A stretch of 64,000 nt of DNA from Massilia sp. CFBP 13721 (lineage in GTDB: Bacteria > Pseudomonadota > Gammaproteobacteria > Burkholderiales > Burkholderiaceae_D). Position numbers and translations under genes: made by a program. Below, in pieces: positions 1-10,223 of this stretch. The notes beneath the pieces were generated by a model. That model was not told the DNA's origin. It ran no database searches and saw only the letters and a list, made by a program, of their open reading frames with translations. How positions within the stretch are numbered: position 1 is the stretch's first letter; each line of letters begins with the position of its first letter. The DNA is taken from the NCBI RefSeq assembly GCF_014842025.1, contig NZ_JACYUY010000011.1, positions 124,001 to 188,000 of the forward strand, given 5' to 3'.

Positions 1-64
1 CTTGCAGAAAATGGCAAGCGATGGGGAGGTGGACATGGTGTTGAACAAAAAAACGGCTGGAAAA

Positions 65-93
65 GCAAAAAGCCGCTCAAGGCGGCTTTTTGC
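65..93 (-). terminator. Rho-independent terminator of the tRNA array
   Basis: A perfect 12-base stem (65-76 paired with 82-93) with a 5-base loop. Read on the minus strand it is followed by a T-rich tract. It lies just past the 3' end of the last tRNA gene, so it should end the seven-tRNA transcript. Confidence 0.85.
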
Positions 94-99
94 AACTAC

Positions 100-175
100 T
101 GGCGTCCCCACGGGGATTCGAACCCCGGTACTCACCGTGAAAGGGTGATGTCCTAGGCCTCTAGACGATGGGGAC
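100..175 (-). tRNA. tRNA-Glu (anticodon TTC)
   Basis: Minus-strand cloverleaf of 76 bases with encoded CCA end. The 5' end begins GTCCCCATCGTCTAGAGG, the anticodon loop reads CTTTCAC with anticodon TTC, and the T loop reads GGTTCGAATCC. It is the promoter-distal member of the array. Confidence 0.97.
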
Positions 176-216
176 CCTGAACTACCGACACTACTAAAAC
201 TGCGAATTCTTCTACG

Positions 217-292
<76 letters not shown>

Positions 293-380
293 CACGGGGC
301 AAAACAACATCATACCATACTGCTCTTGCTTCTACTACTCGCTGCCGCTGGCGCAGCGCCTGGCAAACTTCACCAGAACC

Positions 381-456
381 TGGCGTCCCCACGGGGATTC
401 GAACCCCGGTACTCACCGTGAAAGGGTGATGTCCTAGGCCTCTAGACGATGGGGAC
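381..456 (-). tRNA. tRNA-Glu (anticodon TTC)
   Basis: Identical over its 76 bases to the copy at 100-175, with encoded CCA and anticodon TTC. It lies at the edge of the duplicated segment. Confidence 0.97.
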
Positions 457-500
457 CTAAAACTGTTCCGATTACTACTTTACTGCACCTGCCAAATTCC

Positions 501-576
501 TGGCGTCCCCACGGGGATTCGAACCCCGGTACTCACCGTGAAAGGGTGATGTCCTAGGCCTCTAGACGATGGGGAC
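501..576 (-). tRNA. tRNA-Glu (anticodon TTC)
   Basis: Third identical tRNA-Glu. It is the counterpart of 100-175 in the second copy of the 359-base tandem duplication, offset by 401 bases. Confidence 0.97.
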
Positions 577-617
577 CCTGAACTACCGACACTACTAAAA
601 CTGCGAATTCTTCTACG

Positions 618-693
<76 letters not shown>

Positions 694-781
694 CACGGGG
701 CAAAACAACATCATACCATACTGCTCTTGCTTCTACTACTCGCTGCCGCTGGCGCAGCGCCTGGCAAACTTCACCAGAACC

Positions 782-857
782 TGGCGTCCCCACGGGGATT
801 CGAACCCCGGTACTCACCGTGAAAGGGTGATGTCCTAGGCCTCTAGACGATGGGGAC
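782..857 (-). tRNA. tRNA-Glu (anticodon TTC)
   Basis: Fourth identical tRNA-Glu, the counterpart of 381-456 in the second copy of the duplication. Confidence 0.97.
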
Positions 858-903
858 CCTGAACTACCGATTACTACTCTTTACTACGTACTGCACTTCA
901 ACT

Positions 904-979
<76 letters not shown>

Positions 980-998
980 GTACTGCTGAAGTGCGAGC

Positions 999-1027
999 AT
1001 TATAGCGGGGGTTCTTGCATTACGCAA
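999..1027 (-). promoter_or_regulatory. Sigma-70 promoter of the tRNA array
   Basis: On the minus strand a -35 box TTGCGT (1022-1027) and a perfect -10 box TATAAT (999-1004) are 17 bases apart. A GC-rich stretch (GCTCGCAC) follows the -10 box, as expected for a stringently controlled stable-RNA discriminator. Confidence 0.85.
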
Positions 1028-1055
1028 ATACCGATTTAGCGAATCACAAACCGAA

Positions 1056-2459
1056 TCACAAACCTTTCCCTACACGCGCCAAAACGGCCTCGCGTCCGAA
1101 CAGTTCCAGCACCGCGTCGATGGCCGGCGTCTGCAGCTGGCCCGTGACCAGCAACCGCAGCGGCATGGCGATCTGCGGCATCTTCAAGCCGTGCGCGGCC
1201 AGCACTTCCTTGAGCATGGCGGCAATCGCCGCCTTGTTCCACTCGACCGCCTGGCAACGCTCGGCGAACGCCGCCAGCGCCGGGCGCACGGCATCGGTCA
1301 GGTGCTGGGCCAGCAGCGCCGCATCCGGCTGCGGCGTGCGGTAGAACAGCATCGCCGCATCGGCCAGCTCATTGATGGTGTTGGCGCGGTCTTTCACCAG
1401 CGCCAGCACGCCGGGCAGCGCCGGAGCACCGTCGAATTGCGCGCCCAGCCCTTCCAGCTTCGGACGCACCAGGCCGGCCAGGCGCTCGTTGTCGGCCGCC
1501 TTGATGTAATGGTTGTTCAGCCAGGCCAGCTTTTCGGGATTGAACTGGGCCGCCGACGCGGTCAGGTGCTCGAGGTTGAACCACTCGGTGAACTGCTCCA
1601 TCGAGAAGATCTCGTCGTCGCCATGGCTCCAGCCGAGGCGCGCCAGATAATTGAGCATCGCTTCCGGCAAATAGCCTTGCTCCGGATACTGCATCACGCT
1701 GACCGCGCCGTGGCGCTTCGACAGCTTCTGGCCGTCCGGACCGAGGATCATCGGCAGGTGGCCGTACTCGGGCAGCTCGGCGCCGAGCGCGCGCAGGATG
1801 TTGATCTGGCGCGGCGTGTTGTTGACGTGGTCGTCGCCGCGCAGCACGTGGGTGATCTTCATGTCCCAGTCGTCGACCGACACGCAGAAGTTGTAGGTCG
1901 GGGTGCCGTCCGGGCGCGCGATGATCAGGTCGTCGAGCTCCTTGTTGGCGATCGTGATCGGGCCTTTCACCACGTCGTTCCAGGTCACTTCGCCGTCCAG
2001 TGGATTCTTGAAACGCACCACCGGCTTCACACCTTCAGGCACGGTCGGCAGGGTCTTGCCAGGCTCCGGACGCCAGGTGCCGTCGTAGCGCGGTTTTTCA
2101 CCTAGAGCGCGCATGCGCTCGCGCATCGCCTCGACTTCTTCCGGCGAGCAGTAGCACAGGTAGGCGGTGCCGGCTTCGAGCATGCCCGCCACCACTTCGC
2201 GGTAGCGGTCCATGCGCTGCATCTGGTAGAACGGGCCTTCGTCGTGCACCAGGCCCAGCCACTGCATGCCGTCCAGGATCGCCTGCACCGCTTCCGGCGT
2301 CGAGCGCTCGAGGTCGGTGTCCTCGATGCGCAGGATGAAGGTGCCGCCGAAATGGCGGGCAAAGGCCCAGGAATACAGCGCGGTGCGGGCGCCGCCGAGG
2401 TGGAGGTAACCGGTCGGGCTGGGGGCGAATCGGGTGCGGACGGGTGTGCGGACGGTCAT
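1056..2459 (-). CDS. gltX: Glutamyl-tRNA synthetase
   Basis: Class I aminoacyl-tRNA synthetase that charges tRNA-Glu in the cytosol. The 467-residue protein has the HIGH-type signature as HLGG at residues 20-23 (in [11 protein letters not shown]) and the KMSKS-type loop as KLSKR at 245-249. The length is normal, so the C-terminal anticodon-binding part is complete. It lies directly upstream of four tRNA-Glu genes on the same strand, but the tRNAs have their own promoter. Only 25 bases separate its start from the stop of the FAAL fusion gene, and there is no clear Shine-Dalgarno, so it may partly be read from the upstream transcript. A TAGAAT box at 2487-2492 is a possible own -10, without a good -35. 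Confidence 0.97.
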   Translation of the reverse strand: MTVRTPVRTRFAPSPTGYLHLGGARTALYSWAFARHFGGTFILRIEDTDLERSTPEAVQAILDGMQWLGLVHDEGPFYQMQRMDRYREVVAGMLEAGTAYLCYCSPEEVEAMRERMRALGEKPRYDGTWRPEPGKTLPTVPEGVKPVVRFKNPLDGEVTWNDVVKGPITIANKELDDLIIARPDGTPTYNFCVSVDDWDMKITHVLRGDDHVNNTPRQINILRALGAELPEYGHLPMILGPDGQKLSKRHGAVSVMQYPEQGYLPEAMLNYLARLGWSHGDDEIFSMEQFTEWFNLEHLTASAAQFNPEKLAWLNNHYIKAADNERLAGLVRPKLEGLGAQFDGAPALPGVLALVKDRANTINELADAAMLFYRTPQPDAALLAQHLTDAVRPALAAFAERCQAVEWNKAAIAAMLKEVLAAHGLKMPQIAMPLRLLVTGQLQTPAIDAVLELFGREAVLARVGKGL

Positions 2460-2484
2460 GGCGAAAAGCGTGAAGGTAAAGGGG

Positions 2485-5400
2485 CTATTCTACCCCGATG
2501 CGTCCGATGCGGGCAGTGCCGTGGCCCGCCTCTTTCTGTTCCTCGCGCTGTTCGTCGATATAGCCGGCCAGCAGCCGCACCGTCGGGTAATCGTAGAGCA
2601 GTTCGGCGCTGACCGGCACCCCGCTGGCCTGCTCGACTTCGAGCGCCAGCGGCACCGAGGCCAGCGAATCGATGCCGAGGTCGCTGAACGGCGTATCGAC
2701 GCCCCAGGCCGCCAGCCCGGGTTCCGCCCCGCCGCCCATGCCGGCGTCGCCAAGACCGCCTTCGCGCAGCCAGCGCTGCAGGCAGGCGTGCACCAGGTCC
2801 AGGCTCGACGGCGCTGCTGCGGGCGGCGCCGCCACGGGCGCCACGTCGGCAGCCTGGGGCGCCGCCTGGCGCAGCAGGACGTCGAGTCCGCCCGCCTCGC
2901 CCGGCGCGCATTGTTCGACGTCGCCGATCGCCAGCGCATGCTGCGCAACCCGCGCCAGCAGCGCGCCGGCGGGCGGGCAATCGGCGACGGCCGCGCTTTC
3001 GGCTTCCACCTGGCGGCGCAGCGCGTCCAGGCGGCGTGCCGCCCAGGCCGCCGCGTCGCCACGGGCGGCGGCGGCCAGCAAGGTCCAGGCGGCGAACTCG
3101 CCGTTGCGTCCGTCCTGCCAGGCGCCGCTGCCCTGCGCCGGCAGGTTCGCCAGCAGCGCCAGGTAGTCGGGCGCGCCGCAGCGCTCGACCGTCTGCGCGA
3201 TGGCATTGCCGGGCACGCGCACCAGCGCGCCCAGGTGCGCATACAAGGCTTCGCTCGGCCCCTCGAGGATGCGCAGCACGCGCGCGTCGCGCAGCAGTTG
3301 CGGCGCCAGGTTGGTCTCCAGGTAGCCACGCCCGCCCAGCATCTGCACCAGGCGGTCGACCGCCTCCCACAACAGTTCCGACAGCACGCATTTGCAGGCG
3401 CTGCAGGCGTCCAGCGGCAGCGCGGCGCCGTCGTCGCTGCTGCCTGCCAGGGCATCGACCAGGGCTTCGGCCGCGCCAATCGCGCAATCGAGTTCGTGCA
3501 GGCGCAGCAGCGTGAGCGGATTGTCGAACAGGCGCCCGCCGGCGATGTCGCGCCGCGCGGCGTAGCGCGTCATCAATTGCAGGCAGCGCTTCATGGCGCC
3601 CACGCACAGGGCGCCGATGCCGAGGCGCGCGAAACCCATCGCGTCCTGCGCCACGTCCATGCCGGCGCCGGGCGTGCCCAGCACCTGGGCGTCGGGCACG
3701 AACACGCCGTCGAAGCGCACCGCGCTCTGCGGCATCGCGCGCATGCCCATGGTCAGCGCTTCCGGCCCCAGGTGCAGGCCCGGCGCGTCGCCCGGGACCA
3801 GCAGCGCCACCGTGCCGAGCGCGCGTCCGGCGGGGTCGAAGGCGCGCGCGAACACGGTCAGCACGCCGGCCCAGGCCACCAGACCGATCAGGTGCTTTTC
3901 GCCGGTCAGGCGCCAGCCGTTGTCGAGGCGGTCGGCGCGGGCGCCGATGGCGCGCGGGTTCGATCCGGCCTGCGGCTCGCTCAGCGCAAAGGCGGCCAGC
4001 TGGCGGCCCGCGGCGAGCTGCGGCAGCCAGTGGGCGCGCAGCGGCGCGGGCGCGAAGCGCAGCAAGGGCCGCAGGCCCAGGCCATTGTGCACGCCGACCA
4101 TGGTCGCCAGGGTCAGGTCGATCGCGGCCAGTTGCGCCATCACGCGCACCAGGTCGCGCGTCGCCAGCGCCAGGCCGCCGCTGCCCTGCGGCGCCTGCAG
4201 TCCGAGCAGGCCGCGCGCGCCGAAGTCGAGCAGCACGTGCGGCGCCAGCGAACGGCGTTCGTCGGCCAGGCGCGAATCGAGCCGGCGCGCCGCATAAGCG
4301 CGCAGCCAGCCGATGACGGCATCGGCGCGCGTGGCGCTGCCCTCCATGCCCGGAGAACGCATTGCCAGCAGCGCCAGGCTGCCCTTGTGCAGCGCCTCCT
4401 TGCAGCGCGCGCGCTGCACCTTGCCGCTGGTGGTGCGCGGGAAGCCGCCCGGCGCCACGAATGCCAGCGTATGCAGCGTCATGCCGGTGCCGAGCGCCAC
4501 GGCCGCGCGGATGCGGCGCGCCAGCGCATCGACGTCGCCGCCGCGTGCCAGCGCGCGCGGCGCTTCCACCACCAGCGCCAGGCTTTCGTTCTCCTCGCCG
4601 TCGAGCGCGAAGGCCGCGCAGCTGTTCGGCGCCAGTTCGGCGCAGGCGTCCTCGGCCAGCGCCTCGACGTCGCGCGCATGGATCTTGCGCCCGCGCACGA
4701 CGATGACATCCTTGCAGCGCCCGGTAATATAGACTTCGCCCGCGTGGACGAAACCGAGGTCGCCGCTGCGCAGCCAGCGCGCGCCGGCCAGCGCCGGCGG
4801 CGCACCGGCTACGCGCAGGTTGAATAGCTGGGCGCTGTCCTGAGGGCGGCCGTGATAGCCGCGCGCGACGCCCGGCCCGGCGATCCAGAGTTCGCCGATC
4901 GCCCCCATGGCGGCCGGCACGCAGCGCGCCGGGTCGACCACGGCCACCTCGACACCCGGCGCCGGCGCGCCGCAGCCCACCAGCGTGCGGCTGGCGGCCT
5001 GGCCGGCGTCCGCTTCTTGCACGTCGCCGCGCTCGAGCGCGGCGGCGTCGACGGTGAGCGTGCGCGGCGCCCGGGCGCGCGGCCCGCCGGCCACCAGCAG
5101 GGTCGCCTCGGCCATGCCGTAGCACGGAAACACCGCCTCGGGCCGCAGGCCGCAGGCGCCAAAGGTGGCGGCAAAGCGCGCCAGCGTGGCCGCGCGCACC
5201 GGTTCGGCGCCGTTGTAGAGCACCTCCAGGCTGGACAGGTCGAGCCCTTCCCTTTGCGCGGCGCCGATGCGGCGCAGGCACAGGTCCCATGCAAAATTCG
5301 GCCCGCCGCTGCAGGTGGCGCGGTAGCGCGTGACCGCTTCCAGCCAGGCGCTCGGGCGGCGCAGGAACACGCCGGACGCCATCAGCACCGAACGAAAGCC

Positions 5401-6102
5401 GATCGCCAGCGGCGCGGCGATGCTGCCGATCAGGCCCATGTCATGAAACGGCGGCAGCCAGCTGACCATGACGGTGTCGAGACCGAAGCCGAAGGCGCTG
5501 CCGATCGCGGCCACGTTGGCGCCGATGTTGGCGTGGGTGACTTCGACGCCCTTCGGCTGGCCGGTCGAGCCGGAGGTATATTGGAGAAAGGCGACGCTCT
5601 CCGCCGGCGGCAGCGGCAACACCGCGCTTGCCGCACCGGGCACAGCGCCGGCAACAGGCCCGAGCAGCGGCGCCGTGCAACCGGCACGCGCCAGCGCCGC
5701 GGCGGTGGCGACCTGCGCTTCAGGCGCGCATAGCACCAGCGCCGGGGCCGCGTCGCCTACCAGGCCGGCCAGGCGTGCCGCGTCGCGCGCACGGTTGGCC
5801 GGCGCCGCCGGCACCGCGACCACGCCGGCCGCGAGGCAGGCGAAAAAGGCGACGATGAAATCGATCCCGGCCGGATACAGCAGCAGGACGCGCGCGCCCG
5901 GGTCCGCGTGCCGGCGCAGGTGCGCAGCGAGCGCATCGACGCGCGCGGCCAGCGCGGCGTAGCCGATATCGTGTGCGCTGCCGTTTTCGCGCAGGAAGGT
6001 GTAGGCGATGCGCTCCGGGGTGCGCTCTGCCCGCTCGCGCAAGCGCTGCGCGAGGAGGAAACTGTCCGGCAGGAGACAGTCCGGCTCGGTAACGTCAGCC
6101 AC
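2485..6102 (-). CDS. Three-domain fusion: fatty acyl-AMP ligase, acyl-CoA dehydrogenase-like domain, acyl carrier protein
   Basis: A 1205-residue protein. Residues 1-575 are an ANL-family adenylating enzyme with the P-loop [11 protein letters not shown] (about 175-185) and the catalytic C-terminal lysine in TTSGKVQR (about 561); the N-terminal half looks like fatty acyl-AMP ligases, which load ACPs rather than CoA. Residues about 600-960 resemble acyl-CoA dehydrogenases ([10 protein letters not shown] near 708; [17 protein letters not shown] holding the likely catalytic Glu). The C-terminus (about 1100-1190) is an ACP with phosphopantetheine Ser about 1146 in GIDSLAS. Inference: a fatty acid is activated, loaded on the built-in ACP and desaturated there. 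The start overlaps the end of the alpha-oxoamine synthase gene by 8 bases, so the two are probably translated together. The substrate is unknown. Confidence 0.9.
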   Translation of the reverse strand: MADVTEPDCLLPDSFLLAQRLRERAERTPERIAYTFLRENGSAHDIGYAALAARVDALAAHLRRHADPGARVLLLYPAGIDFIVAFFACLAAGVVAVPAAPANRARDAARLAGLVGDAAPALVLCAPEAQVATAAALARAGCTAPLLGPVAGAVPGAASAVLPLPPAESVAFLQYTSGSTGQPKGVEVTHANIGANVAAIGSAFGFGLDTVMVSWLPPFHDMGLIGSIAAPLAIGFRSVLMASGVFLRRPSAWLEAVTRYRATCSGGPNFAWDLCLRRIGAAQREGLDLSSLEVLYNGAEPVRAATLARFAATFGACGLRPEAVFPCYGMAEATLLVAGGPRARAPRTLTVDAAALERGDVQEADAGQAASRTLVGCGAPAPGVEVAVVDPARCVPAAMGAIGELWIAGPGVARGYHGRPQDSAQLFNLRVAGAPPALAGARWLRSGDLGFVHAGEVYITGRCKDVIVVRGRKIHARDVEALAEDACAELAPNSCAAFALDGEENESLALVVEAPRALARGGDVDALARRIRAAVALGTGMTLHTLAFVAPGGFPRTTSGKVQRARCKEALHKGSLALLAMRSPGMEGSATRADAVIGWLRAYAARRLDSRLADERRSLAPHVLLDFGARGLLGLQAPQGSGGLALATRDLVRVMAQLAAIDLTLATMVGVHNGLGLRPLLRFAPAPLRAHWLPQLAAGRQLAAFALSEPQAGSNPRAIGARADRLDNGWRLTGEKHLIGLVAWAGVLTVFARAFDPAGRALGTVALLVPGDAPGLHLGPEALTMGMRAMPQSAVRFDGVFVPDAQVLGTPGAGMDVAQDAMGFARLGIGALCVGAMKRCLQLMTRYAARRDIAGGRLFDNPLTLLRLHELDCAIGAAEALVDALAGSSDDGAALPLDACSACKCVLSELLWEAVDRLVQMLGGRGYLETNLAPQLLRDARVLRILEGPSEALYAHLGALVRVPGNAIAQTVERCGAPDYLALLANLPAQGSGAWQDGRNGEFAAWTLLAAAARGDAAAWAARRLDALRRQVEAESAAVADCPPAGALLARVAQHALAIGDVEQCAPGEAGGLDVLLRQAAPQAADVAPVAAPPAAAPSSLDLVHACLQRWLREGGLGDAGMGGGAEPGLAAWGVDTPFSDLGIDSLASVPLALEVEQASGVPVSAELLYDYPTVRLLAGYIDEQREEQKEAGHGTARIGRIGVE

Positions 6103-7477
6103 GGGAGCGCTCCCGTGGCCCCGGCTGGCGTGCCGGCTCGACGCCGAGCGCGGCGCCGGCGCCGCTCACCGCCGCGCCGATCATGCGCGCGCCCTGGCGC
6201 AACTGGCCCGGCCGGTGCCCCGACATCACCTGCAGGCGCAGGCGCGCCGCCCCCAGCGGCACGCCCGGGTACTCGACGGCGTTGACGAAGACCCCTTCGC
6301 GCGCCAGCGTGCGTCCGGCCAGGCGCGCCACCTGTTCGCTGCCGATCCAGAGCGGCACGATCGCCGAAGGCACGCCCAGGCAGCGCATCCCGGTTTCGGC
6401 CAGGCCGGCGCGCAGTGCCAGCGCATTGGCCAGCAACGCTGCGCGCAACGCATCGCCCTCGGCGCCAGTGACGATGCGCAGCGCCGCCAGCACGCAGCCC
6501 GCCTGCACCGGCGAGAGCGCGTTCGAAAACAGGTGCGGGCCGGCGAACAGCTGCAGCTGGCGTTTCACTGCGCGCGAGGCGCAGGCGACGAAGCCGCCGT
6601 TCGAGGCGAAGGTCTTTGAAAACGCGCCCATCACCAGGTCGACCTTGCCCAGCATCGATTGCAGGCCCAGGCTGCCGCTGCCGCCCGGTCCGAGCGCGCC
6701 CAGGTCGTGCGCGACGTCCACCAGCAGGGTCGCGTTGTACTCGCGGCACAGGTGCTGCATCAGCGGCAGGTCGGGCATGTCGGCATCCATGCTGAACAGG
6801 CCTTCGGTGACGACCAGGATGCCGTTCTCGGTGTCGCGCGCGCGGATCGCGGCCAGCAGCTCGCGCACGTGGCCGGTGTCCAGGTGCCGGTGCAGCGCCA
6901 CGTTGCGGGTGGCGGCGTTGGCGCCTTGGCGCAGCGAGGCGTGCGCGAGCTGGTCGACCAGCACGTAGTCGCGCGCATTCACCAGCGCCGTGATGACGCC
7001 GAAGGCGGCGCCCCAGCCGGTCGGGAACAGGGTCACGTGCTCCATCTGCACCAGCCCGGCGAGCGCCGCTTCCAGCGCCAGCGACAGGCGGTTGTTCCCG
7101 AGCAGGACCGCCGAACCGGCGCTGTGCGGACCGGCTTCGTCGAGCGCCGCCTGGGCCGCTTCGCGTATCGCCGGATGGGCGGCGAGCGACAGGTAGTCCT
7201 GCGAGGCGAAATTGATGCCGCGCGTCGCCGTATCGGGCGGCGCGCCTTCTTCGTGCAGGTTCGATTCCGGGCCCGGGGCGCCGTCGAGCGCGCGCGCGTA
7301 CTGCCAGACGCCGTGCTGCGCGCGCAGGCGGCACCAGCTGTCGAGCGCCTCGGTGCGGCGCATCAGGTTGGCGCCGCGCGGCTGCGCGAACTGGGCGACG
7401 CTGCCGCGCAGCGCGCCGCAGGCTTCCAGTTGCGCCACGTCGGCGGCCCGCTCGAAGACGATCGTTTCCTCGTGCAC
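6095..7477 (-). CDS. Alpha-oxoamine synthase (8-amino-7-oxononanoate synthase/CqsA/SPT-like)
   Basis: PLP enzyme of fold type I, 460 residues. The internal aldimine lysine is K288 in AFSKTFASNGG, with the family signature LLVDVAHDLGALG (Asp254, His257) before it. Members condense an acyl thioester with an amino acid and lose CO2 to give an alpha-amino ketone (BioF, Kbl, HemA, SPT and the CAI-1 synthase CqsA). No other bio genes are nearby, and the next gene encodes a FAAL-dehydrogenase-ACP fusion, so the thioester is more likely that acyl-ACP than pimeloyl-CoA. Translation starts at GTG 7477, preceded by GAGGAG six bases upstream. It has roughly 60 extra N-terminal residues compared with BioF. 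The product is not predictable from the sequence. Confidence 0.88.
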   Translation of the reverse strand: MHEETIVFERAADVAQLEACGALRGSVAQFAQPRGANLMRRTEALDSWCRLRAQHGVWQYARALDGAPGPESNLHEEGAPPDTATRGINFASQDYLSLAAHPAIREAAQAALDEAGPHSAGSAVLLGNNRLSLALEAALAGLVQMEHVTLFPTGWGAAFGVITALVNARDYVLVDQLAHASLRQGANAATRNVALHRHLDTGHVRELLAAIRARDTENGILVVTEGLFSMDADMPDLPLMQHLCREYNATLLVDVAHDLGALGPGGSGSLGLQSMLGKVDLVMGAFSKTFASNGGFVACASRAVKRQLQLFAGPHLFSNALSPVQAGCVLAALRIVTGAEGDALRAALLANALALRAGLAETGMRCLGVPSAIVPLWIGSEQVARLAGRTLAREGVFVNAVEYPGVPLGAARLRLQVMSGHRPGQLRQGARMIGAAVSGAGAALGVEPARQPGPRERSRG

Positions 7478-7519
7478 GGTGTACTCCTCGCTAAAAGGGA
7501 AAAACGGGGGAACCAGGAA

Positions 7520-10063
7520 TCAGGCCGGCGCCAGCGCCTGGTCGGCCTGGTGCGCCAGCAGCGCACCGACCTGCTCGGCGGGCAGCGGACGGTGGAACAG
7601 GTAACCCTGGGCGACGTCGCAACGCATGGCGCACAGGTCGTCCAGCTGCTCGGCCGTTTCGACGCATTCGGCGATCACCTTCAGGTCGAGCCGGTGCGCC
7701 ATCGCCGCGATCGCCTCGGCGATCGCATATGGCCGGGCGCGCACGCTCTGGCCGAGGCGGCGCACGAACAGGCCATCCATCTTGAGCACGTCGACCGGCA
7801 GTTCGGACAGGTAGTTCAGGCTCGAGTAGCCGGTGCCGAAGTCGTCGATCGAGACCAGCACGCCGGCGGCGCGCAGCGCGCCCAGTACCTCGCGGTTGGC
7901 GGCCAGGTCGTCGATCAGCACGCCTTCGGTGATTTCGAGGTCGAGGCAGCCGCTCGGCAGCACCGCGTCCTGGACGATTTCCAGTACGCGCGCGGCGATG
8001 CCGGGATGGCGCAACTGGCGCGCCGACAGGTTCACGGCCGTCTTCACGCCGGGCAGTCCGGCGTCGCGCCAGGCGCGGTTCTGGGCGCAGGCGGTACGCA
8101 GCACCCAGTCGCCGATCGGCACGATCATGCCGGTTTCCTCGGCCAGCGGGATGAAGCGGCCCGGATCGATGCGGCCGTAGACCGGATGCTGCCAGCGCAG
8201 CAGCGCCTCGACGCCGACGATGCGGCGCGTGGCCAGGTCGACCTGCGGCTGGTATTCGAGGAACAGCTGGCCGCGCGCCAATGCCTCGCGCAGGCCGTTC
8301 TTGAGCGTCAGGCGCTCGCTTTGCGGCTCGCAGGCTGCGCTCGAATACAGGTGCACGCTGTTCTCGCCCCAGGCGCGCGCGCTGCGCATGGCGATGTCGG
8401 CGCGCTTGAGCAGCGCGTCGAGGTCGCAGTCTTCGGCGGGATACAGCGCGATCCCGACCGACAGCGTGACGAAGCATTCGCGCGCCTTCCCCGCCGGTTC
8501 CAGCGAGAGCGGCAGGCCGAAGCGGTCGAGGATCTTTTCGGCCACCTGGCGCGCATCGCCCTCCTCGCTCATGTCTTCGAGCAGCGAGACGAATTCGTCG
8601 CCGCTCCAGCGCGCCACGGTGTCGCCGTCGCGCAGGCACTGGCGGATATTGGTGCTCACCTGGACCAGCAGCGCATCGCCGGCCTCGTAGCCGAGGGCGT
8701 CGTTGACTTCCTTGAACTTGTTGATATTCAGGAGCAGCAGCGCGACCAGGCGGCGGTTGCGGTCGGCGCGGTCCATGGCGTGGCGCAGGCGGTCGCGCAG
8801 CAGGCGCCGGTTCAGCAGCCCCGTGAGCTGGTCGCAATGGACGCCGTCGAGGATGCGCCCCACGCTCGCGCCCAGGTCGCGCAGGCCGGCGCTGCCCGCC
8901 TCGCCGGTGCGCAGCGCCTGCGCCGCCGGCGCCGTCGCTTCGCCATGGCACACCACCCGGTTGCGTCCGCTCGACTTGGCCAGGTACAAGGCTTCGTCGG
9001 CGCGCGCGACCGCCAGCCCGACCGCCTCGCCCACGCGGTACTCGGCCAAGCCGATCGACACCGTCAAGGCGATCTCGTTGCCGCCGTCCAGGCAGCGCAT
9101 CTTCTCGATCGCCGCACGCACGCGCCCGGCCAGCACCATCGCGTCGGCGGACGGGGTTTCGGGCAGCATCAAGAGGAATTCCTCGCCGCCATAGCGCCCG
9201 AAGCAGTCGCTGCCGCGTACCTTGCCCTGCACGGTGCCGGCAAAGGCGCGCAGCACCGTGTCGCCGGCGGCATGGCCCCAGGTGTCGTTGATCCGCTTGA
9301 AGAAATCGATGTCGAGCAGGCACAGGCAAAAAACGCGGCCATTGCGGTCGCAGCGCTCCTTTTCCTTTTCGATCAGGCGCATCAGGTGGCGGCGGTTGTG
9401 CACGCCGGTCAGCTCGTCGCGGATCGCCAGTTCGTTGATGGTGCCGAGCGCCTGCTCGAGCTTCACGAAGCCCTTGGTCTTGGTCAGCTCGAACAGCAGC
9501 GCGAAGATCAGCACCACCACGAACAGGCCGAGGTGGCAGACCAGGTACAGCAGCGCCATGTCGGCCACCGGGTGAAGCGGCAGCGGATGGCCGGCCCCGG
9601 GCAAGGCATAGATGGCGATGGCGGCAGTGCAGCTGAGCGCCAGCCAGAACAGCGCGCTGGCCACGCCGCCGAGGAACATCGCCACCAGCGGCGCGGTGAT
9701 CAACCAGCTGGCGGTGGGCGCGCCGATCCCGCCCAGGTTATAGCTGAGCCATGTGAAATTGAAGAACAGCGCGCACAGGAACAGCTCGCGCGCCGCCCAG
9801 ATGCTGCCGCTGGCGCGCAGCAGCAAGGGCGAACCGAGCATGCAGGCGCAGCACAGCAGGATCTCGATGGCGGCGGCGTCGAATCCCAGCAGGTGGTACG
9901 CGAGCGCGTAAAAGGGGCCGGCGGTGACGGCCAGCAGGGCGGCATTGACGACGTTTTCGGCGCGCGCGCGTGCATTCGCGGCCTGGTTCAACAGGTCGGC
10001 AGGAATGAACCAGTGGTTGGCGCCCATATAACGGTCGCTCCAGCGCGCGCAGGTGCTGTTCAT
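7520..10063 (-). CDS. Membrane c-di-GMP enzyme with tandem GGDEF domains and an EAL domain
   Basis: 847 residues from the ATG at 10063, which has AGAGGA just upstream; the open frame continues further, but without a ribosome site. Residues about 35-195 hold five or six hydrophobic segments with no family I recognise. The first GGDEF (about 215-375) keeps the catalytic GGEEF at 292-296 and LDID metal ligands. The second (about 410-575) reads SGDEF at 487-491 and has LNIN where the metal-binding Asp residues should be, so it is probably inactive. The EAL domain (about 590-840) has EAL at 619-621, NLS, EITE, DDFGTGYSSL and QGY, so phosphodiesterase activity is plausible. It is expected to set local c-di-GMP levels at the membrane. 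Confidence 0.9.
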   Translation of the reverse strand: MNSTCARWSDRYMGANHWFIPADLLNQAANARARAENVVNAALLAVTAGPFYALAYHLLGFDAAAIEILLCCACMLGSPLLLRASGSIWAARELFLCALFFNFTWLSYNLGGIGAPTASWLITAPLVAMFLGGVASALFWLALSCTAAIAIYALPGAGHPLPLHPVADMALLYLVCHLGLFVVVLIFALLFELTKTKGFVKLEQALGTINELAIRDELTGVHNRRHLMRLIEKEKERCDRNGRVFCLCLLDIDFFKRINDTWGHAAGDTVLRAFAGTVQGKVRGSDCFGRYGGEEFLLMLPETPSADAMVLAGRVRAAIEKMRCLDGGNEIALTVSIGLAEYRVGEAVGLAVARADEALYLAKSSGRNRVVCHGEATAPAAQALRTGEAGSAGLRDLGASVGRILDGVHCDQLTGLLNRRLLRDRLRHAMDRADRNRRLVALLLLNINKFKEVNDALGYEAGDALLVQVSTNIRQCLRDGDTVARWSGDEFVSLLEDMSEEGDARQVAEKILDRFGLPLSLEPAGKARECFVTLSVGIALYPAEDCDLDALLKRADIAMRSARAWGENSVHLYSSAACEPQSERLTLKNGLREALARGQLFLEYQPQVDLATRRIVGVEALLRWQHPVYGRIDPGRFIPLAEETGMIVPIGDWVLRTACAQNRAWRDAGLPGVKTAVNLSARQLRHPGIAARVLEIVQDAVLPSGCLDLEITEGVLIDDLAANREVLGALRAAGVLVSIDDFGTGYSSLNYLSELPVDVLKMDGLFVRRLGQSVRARPYAIAEAIAAMAHRLDLKVIAECVETAEQLDDLCAMRCDVAQGYLFHRPLPAEQVGALLAHQADQALAPA

Positions 10064-10121
10064 GTGTCCTCTGTACGGCCAGACGGCCGCTTGGCGAGTA
10101 GGGTCAAACGCCAGTGTAGGA

Positions 10122-10133
10122 AGGAAATTTCCT
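10122..10133. promoter_or_regulatory. 12-base perfect palindrome upstream of the GGDEF-EAL gene
   Basis: AGGAAATTTCCT is a perfect palindrome, inside a wider GTAGGA..TCCTAC context, 59 bases upstream of the start at 10063. It could be an operator. The regulator is unknown. Confidence 0.35.
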
Positions 10134-10223
10134 ACAGACTTTATTTTTAAACAGGAACAACGTGGAAAAACATGCGCGCAACGCTTGACAAGAAAATTTG
10201 TCGTGTTTTGCCGAAAAGTGGTT

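Noticed and set aside
2456..5290. Long open frame of 944 codons on the minus strand in another frame
   Set aside because: It is an Arg/Ala/Gly-rich shadow of the FAAL fusion caused by very high GC; no recognisable domain.
6659..10150. Plus-strand open frame of 1163 codons opposite the synthase and GGDEF-EAL genes
   Set aside because: Arg/His/Gln/Val-rich antisense shadow; it spans two real genes and the gap between them.
10187..10202. GACAA-GAAAAT-TTGTC inverted repeat between the RlmN-like and GGDEF-EAL genes
   Set aside because: Arms are only five bases and no T run follows, so neither a terminator nor a clear operator.
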